A stretch of 64,000 bases of DNA from Actinomadura craniellae (GTDB lineage Bacteria; Actinomycetota; Actinomycetes; Streptosporangiales; Streptosporangiaceae), in the NCBI RefSeq assembly GCF_003289645.1, contig NZ_QLYX01000005.1, positions 124,001 to 188,000 of the forward strand. Direction: 5' to 3'. A model generated the notes under the pieces. It made no database searches. It saw only the letters and a program-made list of their open reading frames with translations, and was not told where the DNA came from. A program made the translations under genes and the position numbers. Below are positions 15,999 to 25,308 of this stretch, one piece after another. The first letter of the stretch is position 1, and the number at the start of each line of letters is the position of its first letter.

Positions 15999-17552
15999 TC
16001 ATCGAGTGCTCACCACCTGGGTCATGCCCTCGTCCTGGATCGCCTGCGGCGCCGGCTTGCGCGCGTCATGGCTCATCCGCACCAGGATGGCGATCAGGAT
16101 CCAGTTGGCCATCAACGAGGACCCGCCCTGGGAGAGGAACGGCGTCGTCAGACCGGTCAGCGGAATGAGCCGGGTCACCCCGCCGACGATGATGAACACC
16201 TGGAGTGCGATGACGAACGAGACCCCGCCGGCGAAGAGCTTCAGGAACGGATCTCGGGCGTCGACCGCGGTCTTCATCCCGCGTTGCACGATCAACCCGT
16301 ACAACAACAGGAGCACCATCAACCCCGTCAGCCCCAGCTCCTCACCCATCGAGGTGAAGATGAAGTCGCTGAACGACAGCGGGGTCCGCCACGGCTCGCC
16401 CTGACCCAGGCCCTTGCCGAGCACGCCGCCCTCACCCATCGAGAACAGGCCCTGCATCAGCTGCTCGCTGTCGGAGTACTTGCCGCCCAGCCGGGCGCAC
16501 TTGGTGATGCCGTCCAGGACGATCTGGCCGTCCACGATGTCGGGCGGGGTCTTGACGACCTTGCCGTCGACCAGGCAGCCACCCTGGAAGTAGGGCTTGG
16601 GGTCCTGCCAGATGCTGAGCCGCTGGTTCACGTGGCTCAGGAACGGGATGAACGTGGCGATGAAGATGCCCAGCGCGAGCAGCCCGATACCGATCGCCAC
16701 CCACGAGCCCCGCTGGGTCGCGATGTAGAGCATCGACACGAACAGCCCGAAGTACAGCAGCGCGGTACCCAGGTCCTTCTGGACGAACAGCACGCCCAGC
16801 GTCATGACCCAGATCACCAGGATCGGGCCCAGGTCGCGGGCCCGGGGCAGGCTGATCGGGCCGACCTTCTTACCGACCAGCGACAGCGCCTGCCGCTTGT
16901 TCACCAGATAGCCGGCGAAGAACACGACCAGCGCCAGCTTGGCGAACTCGCCCGGCTGCACCGAGAAACCACCGACCCGGATCCAGACCCGGGCACCGTT
17001 GATCTCGGCGCCCAGCCCCGGCACGATCGGCAGCAGCAGGAGCATGAAGGCGACCGCGCCCACCGTGTAGGTGTAGCGCTGCATCGTCTTGGGCGTCAGG
17101 TTGAACTTCTGGTCGCCCTCCTGCATGTCACGCATGATCACGACCGCGAGGGCGAACAGGAAGATGCCGACGAACGTCCACTGCAACTGGGTCGGCGCGG
17201 ACGCCTCGTCCGCGATGATCTTCTTCCCGGCGGCGATCGCCTCCTGCCGGGTCCGGCTGGTGTCGAGGTCCAGCCGGTAGATCATGGCCAGGCCGAGGCC
17301 GTTCAGCGCGACCGCCAGCGGCAGCAGCAGCGGGTCGGCGTACGGCGCGAACCGCATGATCACGAAGTAGGCGGCCCCGGCCAGGACCGCCAGCCCGCCG
17401 CCATAGCCGACCAGGCCGGCGGGGATACGCCCGTCCCGGGCCAGGCCCACCTGCGCGAAGGCCGCCAGGGTGACGGCCATCGCGAAGACGAGCATCACCA
17501 GGGACGCCGCCTTGCGCGGCTTGGCCGGAAGCTGGGTGGGGAGTGAAGTCAT
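15999..17552 (-). CDS. rodA: SEDS-family peptidoglycan glycosyltransferase RodA
   Basis: 517-residue multipass membrane polymerase that extends glycan strands from lipid II for PbpA to cross-link. Many hydrophobic helices are visible, with the SEDS-typical GWSVQPGEFAKL-like block (GGFSVQPGEFAKLALVVFFAGYL), KDLGTALLYFGLF and GLTTPFLSQGGSSLMANW near the C-terminus. A large extracellular loop (LSIWQDPKPYFQGGC..., about 290-350) holds two or more Cys. ATG at 17552 overlaps the pstP stop (ATGA), so translation is coupled. Confidence 0.95.
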   Translation of the reverse strand: MTSLPTQLPAKPRKAASLVMLVFAMAVTLAAFAQVGLARDGRIPAGLVGYGGGLAVLAGAAYFVIMRFAPYADPLLLPLAVALNGLGLAMIYRLDLDTSRTRQEAIAAGKKIIADEASAPTQLQWTFVGIFLFALAVVIMRDMQEGDQKFNLTPKTMQRYTYTVGAVAFMLLLLPIVPGLGAEINGARVWIRVGGFSVQPGEFAKLALVVFFAGYLVNKRQALSLVGKKVGPISLPRARDLGPILVIWVMTLGVLFVQKDLGTALLYFGLFVSMLYIATQRGSWVAIGIGLLALGIFIATFIPFLSHVNQRLSIWQDPKPYFQGGCLVDGKVVKTPPDIVDGQIVLDGITKCARLGGKYSDSEQLMQGLFSMGEGGVLGKGLGQGEPWRTPLSFSDFIFTSMGEELGLTGLMVLLLLYGLIVQRGMKTAVDARDPFLKLFAGGVSFVIALQVFIIVGGVTRLIPLTGLTTPFLSQGGSSLMANWILIAILVRMSHDARKPAPQAIQDEGMTQVVSTR

Positions 17553-19096
17553 CGGGGCTTCCCTGGGCACTGCTTGGCTGCCGGATCGCCGGAGGCGCAG
17601 GCCTCGGCCTTCGTCTTGAGCTGTGCCAGCCGGGCCTGGGCCTGCGCCCGCGGAATGGGTTGGGGCCGGCTGAGAGAGTCCTGTTCGGGGGTCGGGAGGT
17701 CGGCCACCACGACATCACTGGTGGTGATCTTGGTACGGGCGCAGCCGTCGCGCTGCTCCTGCTCGGTGGCGCCGCGGAACATGGCGACCTTGCCGCCGTC
17801 GTCGAGCAGCGAGTAGCGGCACAGCTTCCAGCCGCGCCAGGCCGTCGCGCTGCTCAGGCCGAGGGGTTCGGTCTTCAGCCTGTCCTGCAGCGGTTTGGGC
17901 AGCTCCTCGACCAGGATCGGCGGGTTCGGCTGGTCCTTCCCCGCGACCTTGCTGGACATGGACAGGCCCAGCACACTGTCGGGGGACCCCTTGTAGACGA
18001 CCAGCCGGCCGTTCTCGGCCTGGGCGTAGAAACCGTCGTTACGCAGATGCTGCACACCGAACGCGGCAGTGCCGATCACCAGCACACCGAACAGGCCGAC
18101 CCCACCGATCAAAAAGCCCCAGCGACGCCTGACCTTAGGCTGCCGGGGTGGTGGGGGCGCTCCGACCCCGGCCGGCGACGCAGCCGCGGGAGCCGGGGCC
18201 GGTGGCGGCATCTCGTCGACCATCACCGGGGGCTGCGGCATCGTGTCGCGCATGTCGCGGGCCCGCTGCGCGGGAGTGTCCGTCGGCGGCGGGCCGCCCG
18301 GCGCCTCCGGCTGGCTGGCCACGTTCGCCGCGGCACCCGCGAGCTGGGGGCCGGTGGCCAGCGGGGGCTGCTGGCTCAGGTCGATGACGTCGGCCACCAC
18401 ACAGGTGATGTTGTCAGGGCCACCGCCGCGGTTGGCCAGGTCGATCAGCTGCCTGATCGCCTGCTCCGGCTCGGCGTAGTCGCTGAGCACCTGGAAGATG
18501 GTCTCGGCGGTGACCACACCGGACAGGCCGTCCGAACACAGCAGGTAGCGGTCGCCGACCTTCGCCTCGCGGATCGACAGGTCCGGGTCGACCTCGCCAC
18601 GCCCGTCCAGCGCGCGCAACAGCAGCGAGCGCTGCGGGTGCGAGGCCGCCTCGTCCTGAGTGATCCGCCCCTCGTCGACCAGCGACTGCACCAGGGTGTG
18701 GTCGTGGGTGATCTGGAACAGGCTCCCGTCGCGCAACAGGTACGCCCGGGAGTCACCGATGTGCACCAGCGCGACCTGGTTACCCGCCCACAGCATCGCG
18801 GTGAGCGTCGTCCCCATCCCCTGCAAGGCGGGATCGGACTCCACGATGTGATGCAACTTCTCGTTGGCGGCCTTGACCGTGTGCTCCAGCGCCGCCAACA
18901 GATCAGCGGCAGGCACGTCGGTGTCGAGCGGCTTCAGCGTCTCGATCGCCGCAGCACTGGCGATCTCGCCACCGACATGACCGCCCATGCCGTCGGCGAC
19001 AGCCAGCAGGTGGGCCCCGGCATACGCGGAGTCCTCGTTGCCTTCGCGCAGCATCCCGACATCGGAGCGCGCGGCATAACGGATTCCTATTTTCAT
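17549..19096 (-). CDS. pstP: PP2C-family Ser/Thr phosphatase PstP
   Basis: 515-residue membrane phosphatase that dephosphorylates PknA/PknB and their substrates. PP2C domain about 5-240 with metal ligands in GNEDSAY, VADGMGG (Asp35), LCSDGLSG (Asp189) and GGPDNIT (Asp229). A Pro/Ala-rich linker is followed by one transmembrane helix (about 326-347) and an extracellular domain of about 165 residues ending in a Cys-containing tail. The extracellular part is longer than in many homologues and has no recognisable fold. ATG at 19096 overlaps the fhaB stop. Confidence 0.95.
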   Translation of the reverse strand: MKIGIRYAARSDVGMLREGNEDSAYAGAHLLAVADGMGGHVGGEIASAAAIETLKPLDTDVPAADLLAALEHTVKAANEKLHHIVESDPALQGMGTTLTAMLWAGNQVALVHIGDSRAYLLRDGSLFQITHDHTLVQSLVDEGRITQDEAASHPQRSLLLRALDGRGEVDPDLSIREAKVGDRYLLCSDGLSGVVTAETIFQVLSDYAEPEQAIRQLIDLANRGGGPDNITCVVADVIDLSQQPPLATGPQLAGAAANVASQPEAPGGPPPTDTPAQRARDMRDTMPQPPVMVDEMPPPAPAPAAASPAGVGAPPPPRQPKVRRRWGFLIGGVGLFGVLVIGTAAFGVQHLRNDGFYAQAENGRLVVYKGSPDSVLGLSMSSKVAGKDQPNPPILVEELPKPLQDRLKTEPLGLSSATAWRGWKLCRYSLLDDGGKVAMFRGATEQEQRDGCARTKITTSDVVVADLPTPEQDSLSRPQPIPRAQAQARLAQLKTKAEACASGDPAAKQCPGKPR

Positions 19097-19563
19097 TTCC
19101 GCAGCTCGATAACGGTCTTGCCGATACGGATCGGAACGCCTGGGGGCACCTGCATGGGCCGCGTCACCTTCGTACGTCCGAGATAAGTGCCGTTGGTCGA
19201 GTTGAGGTCCTCCACGATCCACTGACCGTCCTGCGCGAAGATCCGGGCATGCCGGCTCGAGGCGTAGTCATCGGTCACCACGAGCGTGGAGTCACTCGCC
19301 CGGCCAATGGTGATGTGCGTACCCGACGTGAGCTCGATGGTCGTACCAGTCAGATCACCCTGGGTGACGACCAGCTTGCTCGGCTCACTGCGCCGTGGCG
19401 CCGGCTGCCGGGGGGGCTTGGGCGGTTTCGGCTGACGGGCCGCACGTGTGGCGGACCTCGAGCCGAACAGGTCGGCCCGAATAACCCCCACGGCCGCGAT
19501 GACAAAGAGCCAAAGCACCGCGAGGAACGCCAGCTTGATAAGCGTCAGGGTCAGTTCGGTCAT
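19093..19563 (-). CDS. fhaB: FHA-domain protein FhaB (FipA-like)
   Basis: 156 residues. An N-terminal transmembrane helix (about 6-27) and a Lys/Pro-rich linker precede a C-terminal FHA domain (about 65-150) with GRASDSTLVV, SSRHARI and EDLNSTNGTYL, which form the phosphothreonine-binding surface. In mycobacteria this protein links phosphorylated PknA/PknB signalling to FtsZ/FtsQ. Its stop overlaps the pstP start and it begins 12 bases after fhaA. Confidence 0.95.
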   Translation of the reverse strand: MTELTLTLIKLAFLAVLWLFVIAAVGVIRADLFGSRSATRAARQPKPPKPPRQPAPRRSEPSKLVVTQGDLTGTTIELTSGTHITIGRASDSTLVVTDDYASSRHARIFAQDGQWIVEDLNSTNGTYLGRTKVTRPMQVPPGVPIRIGKTVIELRK

Positions 19564-19575
19564 CGGAGTTCGGGG

Positions 19576-20328
19576 CTACTCCCTGTCACGGCGGAACACC
19601 AGAGTCGTACGGCCCATCGTGACCCGCGAGCCATCGACGAGTGTGACACGTCGCTCCTGCTGCCCGTTCACAAATGAACCGTTTGTTGACCCTAGATCCA
19701 CGAGGACGATTTCGGGACCCTCTACGCGGATCTCGGCGTGATGCCGTGATACGCCAGGGTCGACAAGACGAAGGTCGCAGTCCGTTCCACGGCCCAACAA
19801 AGTCACCGGAGTGGCGATCTCATAGGTCCGCTGAGTACCGTCACTGCCCTCCGCGGTGGACGTCACGAGCAGCCGCGGTCGTCCCCCGAACGCGTTCGCC
19901 CGCCCCTGCGGAATGTCACTGGCCGGCCGCCGAACCTCGCCGCCCTCGACCGTCGCACCACGGATGACCCCCGACCGGATACGGAACATCCCCGTCGCCA
20001 GATCACCCGCCGGGTCGAAACGCACCCGCACCGGACCCACGAAGGAATATCCCTGCTCCTTCGCATACTCCCGGGCCAGATTCGCCAGCTCCTGGCTCAG
20101 GCTGTCGGCATACACCGCCAACCGCTCGCCATCCGCCGTCGAGATCTCGACCACGAAGTCGTTCGGTACCAGCGTGCGCCCCTGAGCCACGATCGCCGCT
20201 CGGTCATCCATCTCACGCTGAACCGCGCTGGCCACCTCGACAGGCTGGAGCTCAGACTTGAAAGCACGGGCGAAGGCCCCCTCCACCATGCCCTCGAGCC
20301 GCCGCTCGAAGCGCTGCAGGACACCCAC
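19576..20328 (-). CDS. fhaA: FHA-domain protein FhaA
   Basis: 250-residue cytoplasmic adaptor. The N-terminal DUF3662 domain (about 1-110: VLQRFERRLEGMVEGAFARAFK...) is followed by a linker and a C-terminal FHA domain (LGRGTDCDLRLVDPGVSRHHAEI, LVDLGSTNGSFVNG). Mycobacterial FhaA binds the phosphorylated MviN/MurJ pseudokinase region to restrain wall synthesis. The GTG at 20328 is chosen because GAGGAGG precedes it by 5 bases and because it aligns with the usual N-terminus. First gene of the seven-gene envelope operon. Confidence 0.94.
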   Translation of the reverse strand: MGVLQRFERRLEGMVEGAFARAFKSELQPVEVASAVQREMDDRAAIVAQGRTLVPNDFVVEISTADGERLAVYADSLSQELANLAREYAKEQGYSFVGPVRVRFDPAGDLATGMFRIRSGVIRGATVEGGEVRRPASDIPQGRANAFGGRPRLLVTSTAEGSDGTQRTYEIATPVTLLGRGTDCDLRLVDPGVSRHHAEIRVEGPEIVLVDLGSTNGSFVNGQQERRVTLVDGSRVTMGRTTLVFRRDRE

Positions 20329-20395
20329 GGGCACCTCCTCTCTCCACTGGTAGACGATCGTATCCGTGCGGGGGTTCGGTAGAAGTATGTGTGTT

Positions 20396-20424
20396 CCAAC
20401 CTGGTGCTGCAGGCGTGCTAACCT
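20396..20424 (+). promoter_or_regulatory. Probable tRNA-Leu promoter
   Basis: TAACCT (20419-20424) fits a -10 box 15 bases before the tRNA 5' end. A weak -35 candidate (CCAACC region, from 20396) lies 17 bases upstream. It overlaps the region upstream of divergent fhaA. Confidence 0.4.
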
Positions 20425-20438
20425 TTCCACGCACCCGA

Positions 20439-20521
20439 GGGCGGGTGGCGGAACGGCAGACGCGCACGGTTCAGGTCCGTGTGTCCGAAAGGACGTGAGG
20501 GTTCAAATCCCTCCTCGCCCA
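20439..20521 (+). tRNA. tRNA-Leu (CAG)
   Basis: GGGCGGG (20439-20445) pairs with CTCGCCC (20514-20520) as the acceptor stem with one G-T pair; discriminator A at 20521. The anticodon arm CACGG-TTCAGGT-CCGTG gives anticodon CAG at 20472-20474, reading CUG. A long variable arm (TGTCC-GAAA-GGACG) marks a class II tRNA, and the T arm is GAGGG-TTCAAAT-CCCTC. CCA is not encoded. A tRNA-Leu next to fhaA is conserved in Actinobacteria. Confidence 0.96.
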
Positions 20522-20584
20522 CTTCGGTCTGGGTCAGTATGGTCGGAGCTTTGCTCCTTCCCTGCTGGCCCTTCGTCGTTTTGT

Positions 20585-20630
20585 CCGGGGGGCGACCCCC
20601 GGGCCCCTGGTGTGGGGGCTCCGCCCCCAC
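20585..20630 (+). terminator. Two hairpins downstream of tRNA-Leu
   Basis: CCGGGGG-GCGA-CCCCCGG (20585-20602) and GTGGGGGC-TCC-GCCCCCAC (20612-20630) are strong GC stems, plausibly terminating the tRNA transcript. The second type of hairpin is often dispersed in actinomycete genomes. The rest of 20522-20884 (363 bases) holds no supported gene, only G/T-rich sequence with two near-copies of GTGGGCGACGTGGG around 20840-20865. Confidence 0.5.
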
Positions 20631-20884
20631 TCCCCCTGTGCGGCTCTGCTTGGTGGGCTGGGGGGTGGCTTCGTTGGGCTGGTTCCTTGAGGGTACGCCT
20701 GGGGGGCTCGTGATCGGGGATCATCTCGGGCTTGATCTTCTTTTGCCGGGGCCGGCCTGCCGTTTCGTTGGGCTCGGCCGTCAGACGGGGGAACTCAAGT
20801 TCATGTCGCGGGTGTTGCGGGGGGATGTGCGCGGGCGACGTGGGGTGCGTGGGCGACGTGGGGGTGCTGTGTGGGGGTGGGGTT

Positions 20885-22060
20885 TTAGGCGTGGGCTCGT
20901 GCTGGTTGTTGGGGTTGGGTGGTTGTGGGGAAGCTGATTTCTATGTGGAGGCCGCCTGCTGGGTGGGGGTGGGCGGTGATGGTGGCGTTGTGGGCTGTTG
21001 CTATGGCGCGGACTATTGAGAGGCCCAGGCCGTGGTGGCCGGTGGTGCGGGCGGGGCGTTCGCCTAGGCGTTGGAAGGGTTCGAAGAGTTGAGGGGTTTG
21101 GTGGGGGGGGATGGTGGGGCCGGTGTTGGTCACTGAGACTAGTGATCGGTTGGCTCTGGTTTCGGTTGTTACTTTTACGTGGCCGCCTGGGATGTTGTGG
21201 TGTACGGCGTTGTCTATGAGGTTGGCGACCAGGCGGGCGGCCAGGGCTGGGTGGCCCTTGGTGGGGGCGGGGTTGATTTGGGTTGTTATGTGTATGTCGG
21301 TTGCGGTTGCTTCCAGGTGGGTTGCGGCTAGGGCCTGATGGGCCAGGTCTGATAGGTCGAAGGGGGTCTGGCGGTCCAGGCCTCGTTCGCTGGTGGTCAG
21401 GGTTAGTAGGGCTTCCAGTAGTTGGGCCTGGTCCTTGCTGAGTTCCAGTAGGCGCTTCGAGGTTGTGCGGTAGGACTCCAGGGTGGCCTCTCGGTCGGTG
21501 AGTGTTTCCTCCAGGAGGGCGCGTTCCAGGGTCAGGGGGGTGCGTAGTTCGTGGGCGGCGTTGGCTACGAAGCGTTTGTGGGCGTTGAGGGCGGTTTCCA
21601 GGCGGCCCAGCAGGGCGTCTACGGTGTCGGCCAGGGCCTTCATCTCGTCGGGGGGGCCTGTTACGGCTAGGCGTTCGTGCACGTTGCGGGCGGAGATCTG
21701 CTGGATCGTGGTTGTCATCGTGCGTAGTGGCCTCAGGACGCGTCCGGCTACCAGCCAGCCGAGTGCGATCGAGATCAGCAGCATGATCGCGAGGGCTATC
21801 GCGGACTGTGTCAGCAGGTCGTGCAGTTGTGCTTCCCTGATTCGTTTCAGGTGTTCGCGGATCTCCGGGCCGTTGCCGTCGTAGGAAATGACCACCAGGC
21901 CCGCCTTGGAGCGGTGCACGAGCAGGTACGTGATCGTGAGAAGGGCCGCGCCGGAGGTCGCGAACAGCGCGCTGTACAGGGCCGTGAGACGCATGCGCAC
22001 GGTTCGGGGGGAAAGAGCGGAAGCGGCGACGGGCGGGCGGAGCGGGTCACGAAGGCTCAT
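20885..22060 (-). CDS. Two-component sensor histidine kinase
   Basis: 391-residue membrane kinase. Helices at about 25-45 and 90-115 flank a short extracellular loop; a HAMP segment (RVLRPLRTMTTTIQQISARNVHERL) leads to the HisKA box RFVANAAHELRTPL with the phospho-accepting His and the HATPase domain (NLIDNAVHHN, GLGLSIV). The ATG at 22060 has AGGTGATG upstream and overlaps the response-regulator stop. The C-terminal third is coded with many CA-ending or ACA/CAA/CCA codons, giving a marked strand bias unlike the neighbouring genes. The signal is unknown; the divergent ABC exporter suggests an envelope-active compound. Confidence 0.92.
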   Translation of the reverse strand: MSLRDPLRPPVAASALSPRTVRMRLTALYSALFATSGAALLTITYLLVHRSKAGLVVISYDGNGPEIREHLKRIREAQLHDLLTQSAIALAIMLLISIALGWLVAGRVLRPLRTMTTTIQQISARNVHERLAVTGPPDEMKALADTVDALLGRLETALNAHKRFVANAAHELRTPLTLERALLEETLTDREATLESYRTTSKRLLELSKDQAQLLEALLTLTTSERGLDRQTPFDLSDLAHQALAATHLEATATDIHITTQINPAPTKGHPALAARLVANLIDNAVHHNIPGGHVKVTTETRANRSLVSVTNTGPTIPPHQTPQLFEPFQRLGERPARTTGHHGLGLSIVRAIATAHNATITAHPHPAGGLHIEISFPTTTQPQQPARAHA

Positions 22061-22721
22061 GGGCATCACCTATTCGGTAGCCGCCCTGCTGGACGGTTTC
22101 GATCAGGGGTGGTGGGCCGAGCTTGGACCGCAGGCGGTTCATCGTGGCCTTGACGGTGGTCGTGAACGGGTCGGTCGCCTCGTCCCAGACCCGTTCCAGC
22201 AGTTCCTCGGCGGACACGACACGGCCGTCGGCGCCGAGCAGGTACTCCAGGACCGCGAACTCCTTCGGGCTCAGCGCCAGGCGCATTCCCGAACGGGTCG
22301 CGATCCGCTGCGCCGGATCCAGTCGCAGGTCGCCGCGGACCAGGACCGGTGGCAGTGCCGGCTGCGCCCGGCGGCCCAGCGCCCTGATCCGGGCCACGAG
22401 TTCGGCGTACGCGAACGGCTTCGGCAGGTAGTCGTCGGCGCCCAGGCTCAAGCCTGACACCCGGTCGGCGATCGTGCCGGAGGCGGTCAGCATCAGGACA
22501 CGGGTACGGCTCGTCCGGCTCACCAGCGAGCGGCACACCTCGTCGCCGTGGACGACGGGCAGGTCCCGGTCGAGCACGACGACGTCGTAGTCCAGCAGCG
22601 AGGTCCGCTCGATGGCCGCCTCGCCGTCGTGGACCACATCGACGGCCATTCCCTCACGGCGCAGAACCCTGGCCACGGACGCCGCGAGCTCGACGTGGTC
22701 CTCGGCCACCAGCACTCTCAT
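22047..22721 (-). CDS. OmpR-family response regulator
   Basis: 224 residues. Receiver domain about 1-115 with acidic pocket EDH (7-9), phospho-acceptor Asp51 (VVLDRDLP), and the Thr (MLTAS) and Lys (LPKPF) switch residues. Winged-helix DNA-binding domain about 125-220 (LSPKEFAVLEYLLGADGRVVSAEELLERVWDE...TTVKATMNRLRSKLG...GGYRI). It probably acts at the GGTCACAG repeats at 22748-22788 between it and the exporter operon. Confidence 0.94.
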   Translation of the reverse strand: MRVLVAEDHVELAASVARVLRREGMAVDVVHDGEAAIERTSLLDYDVVVLDRDLPVVHGDEVCRSLVSRTSRTRVLMLTASGTIADRVSGLSLGADDYLPKPFAYAELVARIRALGRRAQPALPPVLVRGDLRLDPAQRIATRSGMRLALSPKEFAVLEYLLGADGRVVSAEELLERVWDEATDPFTTTVKATMNRLRSKLGPPPLIETVQQGGYRIGDAHEPS

Positions 22722-22747
22722 CGTGTGGTCAGGTTAACCACCGCCGC

Positions 22748-22788
22748 GGTCACAGCCGGGTCACAGGAGCTCTGACTTCGGTGTGACC
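22748..22788. promoter_or_regulatory. Candidate response-regulator operator
   Basis: GGTCACAG occurs twice at an 11-base period (22748-22755, 22759-22766), and an inverted half (GTGTGACC) lies at 22781-22788. Direct repeats spaced by one helical turn are the normal target of OmpR-type regulators. The site lies upstream of both the regulator gene and the exporter operon. Confidence 0.6.
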
Positions 22789-22846
22789 GCCCGTTGTCTA
22801 GACATGGTCTCCAGCGCCCGTCCACCGACGCGAAGGAGACCACGAC

Positions 22847-23365
22847 ATGTCCAAGGCGAAGCCGAAACGGGCACCGGCGCTGCCGCTGGTGGCGCTCGCG
22901 CTCCTCCTGCCGGTGCTCGCGGCCTGCGGTGGGTCGGACGCCCCTTCCGGCGCTTCGGGTGCGGCGGCGGGCGGGGGTTCCGCGGGTACGAGCAGCGACC
23001 CGTATGTGAAGTTCGCGCAATGTATGCGGCAGAACGGGGTGCCGGACTGGCCCGACCCCGTTGACGGGACGAAGTTCCGTATGCCGCGGGGGAAGATCGA
23101 CCCCAACTCGCCGGAGTTCAAGGCCGCGTCGCAGGCATGCAAGCCGCTGGCGCCGCCGGGATGGGGCGGCGAATCCCGGCAGGACCCGGCCGTCCAGGCC
23201 GGAATGCTGAAGTACGCCCAGTGCATGCGCAAGAACGGGGTGCCCGACTTCCCCGACCCCCAGGGCGGAGCACTGGACCTCGGCAACATCGACCTCGACT
23301 CGCCGCAGTTCAAGGCCGCAGAGCAGAAATGCCAGTCATTGCGGCCGGCGGGTGGTGGGGGATGA
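22847..23365 (+). CDS. Lipoprotein with duplicated CMRxNGVPD motif
   Basis: 172 residues. Signal sequence with lipobox (VLAAC, Cys26 or so) and a Gly/Ser/Ala linker, then two copies of a unit KxAQCMRxNGVPDxPDP...PxFKAAxxxC, each bearing two Cys. This small extracytoplasmic family accompanies HlyD/MacB-type exporters in Actinobacteria; its role is unknown and it may be a ligand-binding or accessory subunit. RBS AAGGAG. The stop overlaps the next ATG (ATGA). Confidence 0.85.
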   Translation: MSKAKPKRAPALPLVALALLLPVLAACGGSDAPSGASGAAAGGGSAGTSSDPYVKFAQCMRQNGVPDWPDPVDGTKFRMPRGKIDPNSPEFKAASQACKPLAPPGWGGESRQDPAVQAGMLKYAQCMRKNGVPDFPDPQGGALDLGNIDLDSPQFKAAEQKCQSLRPAGGGG

Positions 23366-24555
23366 GCACCGATGTCGACGCGGCGCCTTCCGGTGTGCCC
23401 GGCACCGGGGACACCGCCCCGGGCATCCCGGTTCCGGACCGCCGGAAACCGCGCCGGCGCGGACGGCGGAAGGTGCTCGCCGGGACGGGGGTCCTGGTGC
23501 TGCTGGCCGCGGTGGGTGTCGCCGTCCTGGGTCCCTTCGATGACGGGGACACCCGGCCCGCGTCCTCGACCGATGGCACCTCGCTGGCGGCCGTGCGGGA
23601 AGGACCGCTGTCCACGCAGGTGACGCAGAGCGGGACGCTCTCGTACGCGGCCCATGGTGACGGGACCCCGTACTCCGTGGTCAACCAGGCCACGGGGATC
23701 TACACCTGGGTCCCCGGCGAGGGCGGGGAGATCGGCTGCGGCAGGGCCCTCTACCGGGTGGACGAGAAACCGGTGGTGCTGATCTGCGGCAGCACACCGG
23801 CCTACCGCGCCCTGTCGGTGGGCGACGAGGGCCGCGAGGTGCGCGACCTCAACAGGAACCTCGTGCGGCTCGGGTACGCCGAGAGGTCCGAGCTCGATCC
23901 CGGCTCGGCCTACTACGGAGCGGAGACCGCGGAGGCCGTCGCCGAACTACAGGAGAAGCTGGGCGTCGACAGGACCGGGAGCCTGGATCTCGGGGACGCC
24001 GTGTTCCTGCCCGGTCCGCTCCGGGTGACGAAGGCGACGGCCAGGGCCGGAACGCGGGCGGCGCCAGGAGCCCAGGTGGCCCAGACCACCTCGGCCAGGC
24101 GCCAGGTGACGGTGGAACTCGCCCCCGGCCAGCAGACCCAGGTCAAGGTCGGTGACCGGGCCCGGATCACGCTTCCCGACAACAGGACGACCCCGGGCCG
24201 GGTGAGCCGCATCGGGACGGTCGCGCGATCCGGCGACGACGAGAAGGACTCGTCCGGCGCCACGATCCCGGTGTACATCACGCTCGACCGGCCGAAGGAC
24301 GCGGGGAAACTGGACGAGGCCCCGGTCCGGGTGCAGATCACGACCGACGGGGTCGAGAAGGCGCTGATCGTCCCGGTCACCGCGCTCCTGGGCAGGGCCG
24401 GAGGCGGCTACGTCGTCGAGGTGGCCGACCCGGCGGGCGGCCGGCAGCGCCGGCTGGTTCCCGTGACGATCGGCATGTTCGACAACGACAACGGGCTCGT
24501 GCAGGTGTCCGGGGACCTGTCCGTCGGTGATCAAGTGGTGGTGCCGGCCTCATGA
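23362..24555 (+). CDS. HlyD-like efflux adaptor with peptidoglycan-binding domain
   Basis: 397 residues. A basic N-terminus and one transmembrane helix (about 38-57) anchor an extracytoplasmic chain. [22 protein letters not shown]...[18 protein letters not shown] (about 154-205) is a PG_binding_1 domain. The remaining beta-rich region ([33 protein letters not shown]..., LIVPVTALL) resembles the barrel and membrane-proximal domains of periplasmic adaptors. It likely couples the downstream ABC transporter to the cell wall. ATGA overlaps at both ends. Confidence 0.88.
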   Translation: MSTDVDAAPSGVPGTGDTAPGIPVPDRRKPRRRGRRKVLAGTGVLVLLAAVGVAVLGPFDDGDTRPASSTDGTSLAAVREGPLSTQVTQSGTLSYAAHGDGTPYSVVNQATGIYTWVPGEGGEIGCGRALYRVDEKPVVLICGSTPAYRALSVGDEGREVRDLNRNLVRLGYAERSELDPGSAYYGAETAEAVAELQEKLGVDRTGSLDLGDAVFLPGPLRVTKATARAGTRAAPGAQVAQTTSARRQVTVELAPGQQTQVKVGDRARITLPDNRTTPGRVSRIGTVARSGDDEKDSSGATIPVYITLDRPKDAGKLDEAPVRVQITTDGVEKALIVPVTALLGRAGGGYVVEVADPAGGRQRRLVPVTIGMFDNDNGLVQVSGDLSVGDQVVVPAS

Positions 24556-25307
24556 GCCCGACTCACAATCGAAACGGCCGGGCTCCCGCGCTCGAACTGG
24601 AAGGCGTCACCAAGATCTACGGAGGGCAGCCGCCCGTGCCCGCGCTGCGGGGCGTGAGTTTCACCGTCCGCCACGGCGAACTGGTCGCCATCGTCGGGCC
24701 GTCGGGGTCGGGGAAGACGACCCTCCTGCACGTCATGGGGACGCTGGAGCGGCCCACGGACGGGTCGGTCCGGATCGACGGGGTCGACGCGGCGGGGCTC
24801 GGCGACCGGCAGCTCGCGGCCCTGCGCGCCCGCAGCATCGGGTTCGTCTTCCAGCAGTTCTTCCTGGCCGAGCACTCCACGGCCCTGGAGAACGTCGCGG
24901 ATGGCCTCCTGTATGCGGGCGTCGAGGTCGGCGAGCGACGGCGCCGTGCCGCCGCCGCGCTCGATCGTGTCGGGCTCGCGCATCGCAGCGGGTTCCGTCC
25001 CACCAGGATGTCCGGAGGTGAGCGCCAGCGCGTGGCCATCGCCCGCGCGCTGGTGGGCAGGCCGGCGATCGTGCTCGCCGACGAGCCGACGGGCAACCTC
25101 GACAGCACCACGGGCGCCTCGATCCTCCAGTTGCTGCGAGAGCTCAACGCCGAGGGCGCGACGATCATCATGATCACGCATGACGTTGACCTGGCCGCGC
25201 GGCTGCCTCGCCGGATGCACGTCCTGGATGGCCGGATCATTTCCGACGACAGCGCCGGCGCGTTCGCCGGCTCGGCCGCGCACGGCGGGCCGGGAGAGGT
25301 GGAGTGA
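24552..25307 (+). CDS. MacB/LolD-type ABC transporter ATP-binding protein
   Basis: 251-residue ATPase. Walker [10 protein letters not shown] (about 52-60), Q loop FQQFF, signature [15 protein letters not shown], Walker [14 protein letters not shown] loop MITHD. The LolD/MacB subfamily pattern (GNLDSxTG) fits a mechanotransmission-type exporter rather than an importer. It overlaps the adaptor gene by ATGA and precedes the permease by 1 base. Confidence 0.95.
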   Translation: MSPTHNRNGRAPALELEGVTKIYGGQPPVPALRGVSFTVRHGELVAIVGPSGSGKTTLLHVMGTLERPTDGSVRIDGVDAAGLGDRQLAALRARSIGFVFQQFFLAEHSTALENVADGLLYAGVEVGERRRRAAAALDRVGLAHRSGFRPTRMSGGERQRVAIARALVGRPAIVLADEPTGNLDSTTGASILQLLRELNAEGATIIMITHDVDLAARLPRRMHVLDGRIISDDSAGAFAGSAAHGGPGEVE

Positions 25308-25308
25308 C

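Noticed and set aside
14270-16168. 632-codon plus-strand frame opposite pbpA
   Set aside because: No domain or RBS; the penicillin-binding protein on the minus strand has SxxK, SxN and KTG motifs.
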